From contig NZ_LGKG01000001.1 in NCBI RefSeq assembly GCF_001294335.1, positions 248,001 through 312,000 of the forward strand: a stretch of 64,000 bases of DNA. Reading direction: 5' to 3'. A program made the translations under genes and the position numbers. This document shows positions 58,677 through 64,000 of this stretch, in pieces. Position 1 is the stretch's first letter; each line of letters starts with the position of its first letter. This stretch comes from Streptomyces chattanoogensis (GTDB lineage: Bacteria; Actinomycetota; Actinomycetes; Streptomycetales; Streptomycetaceae). The notes under the pieces were generated by a model. That model worked only from the letters and a program-made list of their open reading frames with translations. It did not search any database and was not told the DNA's origin.

Positions 58677-59231
58677 CTACGCCTCGAAGGTCGCCGACAG
58701 CGCGTCCGCGAGGCCCGGCACCAGGGCGGAGCCGGTGAGCACCTCGGACGTGGAGTCCTTCTCGCGCAGCCGCAGCGCCGATTCCCGCTTGCCGTCGCGC
58801 AGTACGGCCACGGTCATCCGGACCTCCTGGCGGTCCGGGTGCTCGGCGACCCACTTGGCGAGCTGGGCCTCGTCCATGCCCTCGGGCACGGAGTCCTCGG
58901 CGGACGGCGGCAGCATCAGCCGCTCCACGGTCAGCGCGCAGCCGGTGACGGCGTCCGGCCAGGCGATGGTGGCGAGGAACTCGTCCAGCGGGGCGCCGGC
59001 CGGGATCTCGTCCTGCTCGACGGGGGTCAGGGAAGCGGTGGTGGAGTCGTCGATGCCGAGCTGGGCGGCGAGCGAGGGCTCCTGCTCGCGCAGCTTGGCG
59101 GTGTCGACGAGGGCGAACAGTCGGGCCGGCTGGTCCCAGCCGAGCCCGGCGGCGTACTCGTCGATTTCGAGTACCGCGCGGGTCAGCGGGTCGCCGGCGA
59201 GGGGGGTGCCGTCAACGGGGAGGTTGGTCAT
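58677..59231 (-). CDS. PPA1309 family protein
   Basis: The 184-residue soluble acidic protein matches the actinobacterial PPA1309 family. Conserved parts include LTRAVLEIDEYAAGLGWDQP near 17-37, PAGAPLDEFLATIAWP near 78 and WVAEHPDRQEVRM near 128. No enzymatic motif is visible and function is unknown. ATG 59231 is the only sensible start. It is divergent from the UPF0182 gene, sharing 124 bp. Confidence 0.85.
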   Translation of the reverse strand: MTNLPVDGTPLAGDPLTRAVLEIDEYAAGLGWDQPARLFALVDTAKLREQEPSLAAQLGIDDSTTASLTPVEQDEIPAGAPLDEFLATIAWPDAVTGCALTVERLMLPPSAEDSVPEGMDEAQLAKWVAEHPDRQEVRMTVAVLRDGKRESALRLREKDSTSEVLTGSALVPGLADALSATFEA

Positions 59232-59355
59232 GCCTCACATCGTGCCTTGTCCGTCCCGGAAATCGGGAACCGAGTAAAGCCTTCGTAAGTTGCATCACTG
59301 GGTCCTACTATCGCCGGGCCTGTTCCACACAACAGCGAACTTCGAGGTGCGCACC

Positions 59356-62265
59356 TTGGCTTTCCAGATGCCGGACCGCGGCTCCGGCCCTTCCGGGCCA
59401 CGGATCAGAGTCGGCCGACCGTCCAGGCGGGCCAGGACCCTCCTCATGACGTTGGGCGCACTGGCCGTGCTGGCCATGCTCTTCGTGATGTTCTCCGGGT
59501 TCTGGACCGACTGGCTCTGGTACCGCTCGGTCCATTACTCCTCGGTCTTCACCACCACTCTGTGGACCAAGATCGGTCTGTTCTTCGCCTTCGGCGCCGT
59601 GATGGCGGTCGCCGTCGGCGTCAACATCTGGCTGGCACACCGGCTGCGACCGCCGCTGAGCGCGATGTCCATGGAACAGCAGAGCCTGGACCGCTACCGG
59701 ATGGGCATCGCGCCCTTCAAGAAATGGGCCCTGATCGCGATCACCGCGGTGGTCGGGCTGATCGCGGGCGCCTCGGCGTCCGGTGAGTGGCGCACCTGGC
59801 TCCAGTGGGTCAATGGTGTGCAGTTCGGGCAAAAAGACCCGCAGTTCAAGTTGGACGTCTCGTTCTACGCCTTCGATCTGCCCTGGTACCGCTTCCTGCT
59901 GAGCTTCGGCTTCGCCTGCGCGGTGCTGTGCCTGGTCGCCGCCGCCCTGACCCACTACCTCTACGGCGGGCTGCGGGTGACCAGCCCCGGCTCCCGCGCG
60001 ACGGCGGCCGCCACCGGTCATCTGTCGGTGCTGCTGGGCCTCTTCGTCTCGCTCAAGGCCGTCGCGTACTGGCTCGACCGGTACGGCCTGGCGGTGAAGT
60101 CCAGCGGTCTGAAGTCGGCCGACAACTGGGTGGGCCTGCGCTATGTGGACGCCAACGCCTATCTCCCGGCCAAGACCATCCTGTTCTTCATCGCCGCGAT
60201 CTGCGCGGTGCTGTTCTTCGCGACCCTGTGGCGCCGCACCTGGCAGCTGCCGGTGATCGGCTTCGGCCTGATGGTGCTCTCGGCGGTCCTGATCGGCGGG
60301 CTGTATCCGGCGATCGTCCAGAAGTTCCAGGTGCAGCCCAACGAGGCCAGCAAGGAAGCGCCGTACATCAAGCAGAACATCAAGGCGACCCGGGACGCGT
60401 ACGACATCCAGGACTCCGAGGTCAAGGCGTACAAGGGCAATTACAAGCCCGCCGACAAGGAGGACAGCCAGCGGCTGCGGGACGAGGCCGGCAGCACGGC
60501 CAGCATGCGGATGCTGGACCCGAATGTGGTCTCGCCGGCCTTCCAGCAACAGCAGCAGGTGCGGGCCTACTACCAGTTCCCGTCCACCCTCGACGTCGAC
60601 CGGTACAAGGACAAGGACGGTGCCGAGCAGGACACCGTCATCGGTCTGCGCGAGCTGAACATCGCCGGTATCCCGGACCACAACTGGATCAACGACCACT
60701 TCAAGTACACCCACGGCTACGGTGCGGTCGCCGCGAAGGGCACCGAGACCGACGCCGGCGGTGCGCCGGTGTACAGCGAGTCGGACCTCCCGGCCAAGGG
60801 GCACCTGGGCACGTACCAGCAGCGGGTGTACTACGGCGAGAAGACCACCCAGTACTCCATCGTCGGCGGTCCGCAGAAGGAGCTGGACTACTCCGACGAC
60901 AAGGGGGAGAAGAGCTACCGCTACACGGGCAAGAGCGGGGTGAACCTCGACAACCCGGTCAACCGCGCCGCGTACGCGGTGGCGTTCGGGGAGCCGCAGA
61001 TCCTCTACTCCGGTGCGATCGGCAAGGATTCGCGGATCCTGTACAACCGCACCCCCAAGGAACGGGTCGAGGCCGTCGCCCCCTGGCTGACCATCGACGG
61101 CGACGCCTATCCCGCGGTCATCAACCACCGCCTGCAGTGGATCGTGGACGCCTACACCACCAACAACGGCTATCCGTACGCCTCGCGCACCACGCTCGGC
61201 GACACCACGGCCGACTCGCTCACCGACGGGCAGCGGGCGGTGGTGGCCCAGCAGAACCAGGTCAACTACATCCGCAACTCCGTCAAGGCGACGGTCGACG
61301 CCTACGACGGCTCGGTCAAGCTCTACCAGTGGGACGAGAAGGACCCGGTCCTCAAGACCTGGATGAAGTCCTTCCCGGGCACGGTCAAGAAGAAGAGCGA
61401 GATCAGCCCCGATCTGAAGGCGCATCTGCGGTATCCGCAGGACCTGTTCAAGGTGCAGCGGCAGCTGCTGACCACGTACCACGTCACCGACCCGGGCACG
61501 TTCTACTCCGGTTCGGAGCGCTGGCAGGTCCCGAGCGACCCGACGAACAAGTCGGGCAACGCCGTGCCGCCGTACTACCTGAGCATGAAGATGCCGGACC
61601 AGAAGGGCCAGGCCTTCTCGCTGACGACGACCTTCACGCCCAGTAAGAAGGACAACCTGGGCGCGTTCATGGCCGTCGACGCCAATGCGACGAGTCCCGA
61701 CTACGGCAAGATCAGAGTGCTGAAACTGCCCGCGCAGACACCGGTGCCCGGTCCCAAGCTCGCGCAGTCGAACTTCAACTCCGATCCCACGATCGCCAAT
61801 GAGCTCAACATCCTCAAGAAGGGCGATTCGGAGATCGAGTACGGCAATCTCCTGACCGTGCCGCTGCGCGGCGGGCTGCTGTACGTCGAACCGGTCTATC
61901 TGCGCGGCGCCGGCACCAACTACCCGTTGCTGAAGAAGGTGTTGGTCAGCTACGGCGACAACAAGCCGGTGCTGGGGGACTCCCTCGACGATGCGCTGGA
62001 TGTCGTCTTCGGCAAGAAGGCGCCGGGCACGGGCACCAAGCCGCCCGGCGGCGGGACGGGCGAGGAGCCGCCGGCCAACCAGACGGTGCAGCAGGCCTTG
62101 AACGACGCCGAGAAGGCTTACGAGGACGGCGAGAAGGCCCTCGAGCGCAAGGACTTGGGCGCGTACGACGCGGCCAAGAAGAAGCTCAAGGCGGCGCTGG
62201 ACCGGGCGGCCAAGGCGTCCGAGGAGGCGAAGTCGTCGCGCAAGGGCGGCACATCGGGCGACTGA
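59356..62265 (+). CDS. UPF0182 large membrane protein
   Basis: The 969-residue protein of the UPF0182 family has seven membrane helices in the first 340 residues and a long extracytoplasmic domain after it. Signature stretches include FWTDWLWY near 48-55 and LREL...DHNWINDHF near 430-450. The C-terminal 100 residues are Lys/Gly/Pro-rich with an acidic-basic helix. Function unknown; mycobacterial relative Rv3193c. The start I choose is TTG at 59356, preceded by GAGGTG at 59344-59349. ATG 59368 and the upstream 59290 are alternatives. Confidence 0.85.
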   Translation: MAFQMPDRGSGPSGPRIRVGRPSRRARTLLMTLGALAVLAMLFVMFSGFWTDWLWYRSVHYSSVFTTTLWTKIGLFFAFGAVMAVAVGVNIWLAHRLRPPLSAMSMEQQSLDRYRMGIAPFKKWALIAITAVVGLIAGASASGEWRTWLQWVNGVQFGQKDPQFKLDVSFYAFDLPWYRFLLSFGFACAVLCLVAAALTHYLYGGLRVTSPGSRATAAATGHLSVLLGLFVSLKAVAYWLDRYGLAVKSSGLKSADNWVGLRYVDANAYLPAKTILFFIAAICAVLFFATLWRRTWQLPVIGFGLMVLSAVLIGGLYPAIVQKFQVQPNEASKEAPYIKQNIKATRDAYDIQDSEVKAYKGNYKPADKEDSQRLRDEAGSTASMRMLDPNVVSPAFQQQQQVRAYYQFPSTLDVDRYKDKDGAEQDTVIGLRELNIAGIPDHNWINDHFKYTHGYGAVAAKGTETDAGGAPVYSESDLPAKGHLGTYQQRVYYGEKTTQYSIVGGPQKELDYSDDKGEKSYRYTGKSGVNLDNPVNRAAYAVAFGEPQILYSGAIGKDSRILYNRTPKERVEAVAPWLTIDGDAYPAVINHRLQWIVDAYTTNNGYPYASRTTLGDTTADSLTDGQRAVVAQQNQVNYIRNSVKATVDAYDGSVKLYQWDEKDPVLKTWMKSFPGTVKKKSEISPDLKAHLRYPQDLFKVQRQLLTTYHVTDPGTFYSGSERWQVPSDPTNKSGNAVPPYYLSMKMPDQKGQAFSLTTTFTPSKKDNLGAFMAVDANATSPDYGKIRVLKLPAQTPVPGPKLAQSNFNSDPTIANELNILKKGDSEIEYGNLLTVPLRGGLLYVEPVYLRGAGTNYPLLKKVLVSYGDNKPVLGDSLDDALDVVFGKKAPGTGTKPPGGGTGEEPPANQTVQQALNDAEKAYEDGEKALERKDLGAYDAAKKKLKAALDRAAKASEEAKSSRKGGTSGD

Positions 62266-62302
62266 ACCGCCCGGCCGAAGGGCCCCGCGTCAACTGCGGT
62301 CC

Positions 62303-62337
62303 GTGCGGCCGCCGGTGAATATGCCGGTCGGCCGCAC
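62303..62337 (+). terminator. Terminator after the UPF0182 gene
   Basis: Nine-base arms 62303-62311 and 62329-62337 pair, with an inner CCGG/CCGG pairing in the loop. It lies 37 bases past the stop and before the tRNA. Confidence 0.7.
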
Positions 62338-62391
62338 GACAGCGGTGGCGAAACGCCCCACCCGCATCGTGATAGCGTGAGGACACAACGA

Positions 62392-62465
62392 CGCGGGGTG
62401 GAGCAGCTCGGTAGCTCGCTGGGCTCATAACCCAGAGGTCGCAGGTTCAAATCCTGTCCCCGCTA
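62392..62465 (+). tRNA. Initiator tRNA-Met (CAU anticodon)
   Basis: All four arms fold: acceptor CGCGGGG/CCCCGCT, D arm GAGC/GCTC, anticodon arm CTGGG-CTCATAA-CCCAG, and T arm GCAGG-TTCAAAT-CCTGT. It is 74 bases without the CCA. The three G-C pairs in the anticodon stem (GGG/CCC) and the C1-U72 mismatch are marks of an initiator tRNA. The CCA end is not encoded. No integrase or repeated 3' end was seen next to it. Confidence 0.95.
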
Positions 62466-62473
62466 CGGAAGAT

Positions 62474-62503
62474 GAAGGCCCGGATCTCAGGATCCGGGCC
62501 TTC
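62474..62503 (+). terminator. Terminator after the tRNA
   Basis: Thirteen-base arms 62474-62486 and 62491-62503 are exact complements around TCAG, starting nine bases after the tRNA. Confidence 0.85.
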
Positions 62504-62625
62504 GTCATGTGTGATGTGGGCGTTTTCGGTAGGTGCTGGGCAAGGCCGCGTCGAACGACCGATGTGGCGAACCTGTGTGCTTGAGTTTGACAAGTCGCCG
62601 TGTCGGGAAGTCGACAAACCGCTGA

Positions 62626-62637
62626 AGTGACCTCACT
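62626..62637. promoter_or_regulatory. Palindrome upstream of the Sel1-repeat gene
   Basis: AGTGA-cc-TCACT is a perfect inverted repeat 45 bases before the ATG at 62682. Nearby TTGACA (62587-62592) and TATACC (62646-62651) are promoter-like but wrongly spaced for one promoter. It may be an operator; evidence is limited to symmetry. Confidence 0.35.
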
Positions 62638-62681
62638 GGCTGCGGTATACCAGGTGTACGCGGGTTACAGGTGATGCGACG

Positions 62682-64000
62682 ATGGCTGTTATGGGGGACA
62701 AGGCAAGGTTGTTGGAGACGGACCGGTTTGTGCATGCGCCCGACGACGGGCGCGAATCCGAGGTGCCGATGGATGCGATGGAGGCCGCGGAGGCCGGCGA
62801 AGCATCCGAGGCGGTCACCGAGACCGGCCACCGCCGGGCCGCCGAGGCGGGTGACACCGCCGCGATGAGCGCGCTCGGCGCGATGCTGCTGCGCCGCGGC
62901 GACCTGGACGGCGCCGAGCCGCATCTGCGCTCCGCCGCCGCGGCCGGCGACCGCGCCGCGGCCAACAACCTCGGCGTACTGCTCCACCAGCGGGGCTACG
63001 GGGACGAGGCGGCCGGCTGGTGGCGGATCGCGGCCGTCGCCGGTTCCGCCGCCGCGGCCCACGCCCTCGGCCGGCACTACCGCGAGCGCGGCGACGAGCC
63101 GGCCGCCGAGTACTGGCTGCGCCAGTCCGCCGAATCCGGCCACTGCCTGGGCGCGTACGCCCTCGCCGACCTCCTCGAGCACCGCGGCGACATCGGCGCC
63201 GAGGGCTGGTTCCGCGCGGCCGCCGAGCGCGGCCACCGCGAGGCCGCCTACCGCCTCGCCCGGATCATCGAGGACGGCCGTGAGGGCGACCGCCGTACGG
63301 TGCCCGCCTACGGCGAGCTGACCCGGCAGGCCGAGGCCGAGCAGTGGTACCGCCAGGCCGCCGCGCGCGGCCACCGGCGGGCGGCCCTTCAGCTGGGCGC
63401 GCTCCTGGAGGACCGGGGCGACATCCAGGAGGCGGGTCGCTGGTACCTGTCCGCCGCCAAGGACGGCGAGGCACGGGCCGCCTGCGCGCTGGGATTCCTG
63501 CTGCGCGACGCCGGGGACGAGGAGAGCGCCGCCGAGTGGTGGCGCCGGGCCGCCCAGGACGGCGACGGCAACGCCGCCAACGCCCTGGGGGCGCTGCACG
63601 CCGACCGCGGTGAACTCCAGACCGCCGAGCGCTGGTACCGCGTCGCGCTGGACGCCGGCGACGTCAACGGCGCCTACAACATCGGCCTGCTCTGCGCCGA
63701 ACAGGGCCGGGCCGAAGGCGGCGAGCAGTGGTACCGCCGCGCCGCCTACGCCGGGCACCGCGAGGCCGCCAACGCCCTCGCCATCCTGCTGCTCCAGCGC
63801 GGCGACGCCGCCGGCGCCGAACCGTGGTTCTCCAAGGCGGCCGAGGCCGGCAGCGTGGACGCCGCCTTCAACCTCGGCATCCTCTTCGCCGGGCGCGGCG
63901 AGGAGCGCACCGCGCACGCCTGGTACGAGCGGGCGGCGGCGGCCGGGCACACCGAGGCGGCGCTCCAGGTCGCCATCGTGCAGCTGCGCGACGGTGAACT
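62682..64000 (+). CDS. Sel1/TPR repeat protein (partial, runs off the window)
   Basis: The frame is open from ATG 62682 to the window end (about 439 codons) without a stop. After an acidic N-terminus of about 45 residues, tandem repeats of about 36 residues with the pattern A-x2-A-x4-LG-x4-RGD-x2-A-x2-W-x2-AA continue to the right edge. This is the Sel1-like/TPR solenoid type, which serves as a protein-binding scaffold. There is no signal peptide. An in-frame ATG at 62691 is a second start. AGGTGA is nine bases before 62682. Confidence 0.85.
   Translation, partial: MAVMGDKARLLETDRFVHAPDDGRESEVPMDAMEAAEAGEASEAVTETGHRRAAEAGDTAAMSALGAMLLRRGDLDGAEPHLRSAAAAGDRAAANNLGVLLHQRGYGDEAAGWWRIAAVAGSAAAAHALGRHYRERGDEPAAEYWLRQSAESGHCLGAYALADLLEHRGDIGAEGWFRAAAERGHREAAYRLARIIEDGREGDRRTVPAYGELTRQAEAEQWYRQAAARGHRRAALQLGALLEDRGDIQEAGRWYLSAAKDGEARAACALGFLLRDAGDEESAAEWWRRAAQDGDGNAANALGALHADRGELQTAERWYRVALDAGDVNGAYNIGLLCAEQGRAEGGEQWYRRAAYAGHREAANALAILLLQRGDAAGAEPWFSKAAEAGSVDAAFNLGILFAGRGEERTAHAWYERAAAAGHTEAALQVAIVQLRDGE

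Noticed and set aside
59308..61482. Antisense frame of 724 codons
   Set aside because: Opposite the UPF0182 gene, low-complexity and lacking motifs.
62466..62682. Possible integration site beside the tRNA
   Set aside because: No integrase and no repeated tRNA 3' end was found within the window; the region holds only a terminator and promoter-like sequence.
62505..63950. Minus-strand frame of 481 codons
   Set aside because: The plus strand reads as a continuous Sel1/TPR repeat protein to the window end; the minus-strand product has no known pattern.

Overview
The window reads as a piece of Streptomyces (or very close relative) chromosome core. It has very high GC, strong third-position GC bias with long antisense shadow ORFs, many GTG starts and GTGA/ATGA overlaps, and a gene order typical of actinomycetes. 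There is no rRNA, insertion sequence, integrase or CRISPR array. One tRNA (initiator Met) lies at 62392-62465. The last gene runs off the right edge.

Layout. 1-7.6 kb: zinc-ribbon hypothetical, PHP phosphoesterase, MarC membrane protein, a 50-residue gene, a NYN nuclease-like protein, AHSA1 protein, alpha/beta hydrolase and a DEAD-box RNA helicase with a long basic repeat tail. 8-13.5 kb: ferritin-like protein, small membrane protein, DUF3107 protein, TetR regulator, acidic small protein, alpha/beta hydrolase and a DUF3152 metalloprotease-like protein. 13.5-19.3 kb: an oligopeptide-type ABC transporter operon with a possible leaderless 30-residue leader ORF. 19.4-24.4 kb: a PelF-like glycosyltransferase, a polytopic membrane protein, a sugar-nucleotide epimerase and a spherulin-4 (GH135-type) hydrolase. 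I read this as a GalNAc-type exopolysaccharide locus. 24.5-25.7 kb: moeZ. 25.9-28.9 kb: a visibly less GC-rich two-gene insert (hypothetical plus a DUF6185-like membrane protein with a TTA codon).

29-46 kb is a genome-maintenance and redox block: a flippase-like protein with an embedded degenerate kinase domain, an alkyltransferase-like protein, the two subunits of an AdnAB-type helicase-nuclease, an M20 peptidase, NudC, a mycoredoxin, UvrD2 and wblC. wblC is preceded by an upstream ORF, a Rho-independent terminator and a mutually exclusive antiterminator arm, as in ribosome-dependent attenuation. 46-64 kb: UbiB-type kinase plus orphan RiPP-type ThiF protein, a HELAH metallopeptidase, a TerD-AIM24 operon, NUDIX and a DUF2342-type hydrolase, an SDR epimerase, MoaE, a PDZ-Lon protease, a PPA1309 protein, a UPF0182 membrane protein, tRNA-fMet and a Sel1/TPR repeat protein.

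From family identities, much of the block from the DEAD helicase to UPF0182 appears to follow the order known around Rv3193c-Rv3211 of Mycobacterium tuberculosis. The peptide transporter, the Pel-like locus, the 25.9-28.9 kb insert and the TerD-AIM24 operon would then be additions to an old actinobacterial backbone. No computation was run; the synteny and all family calls rest on reading the sequence.
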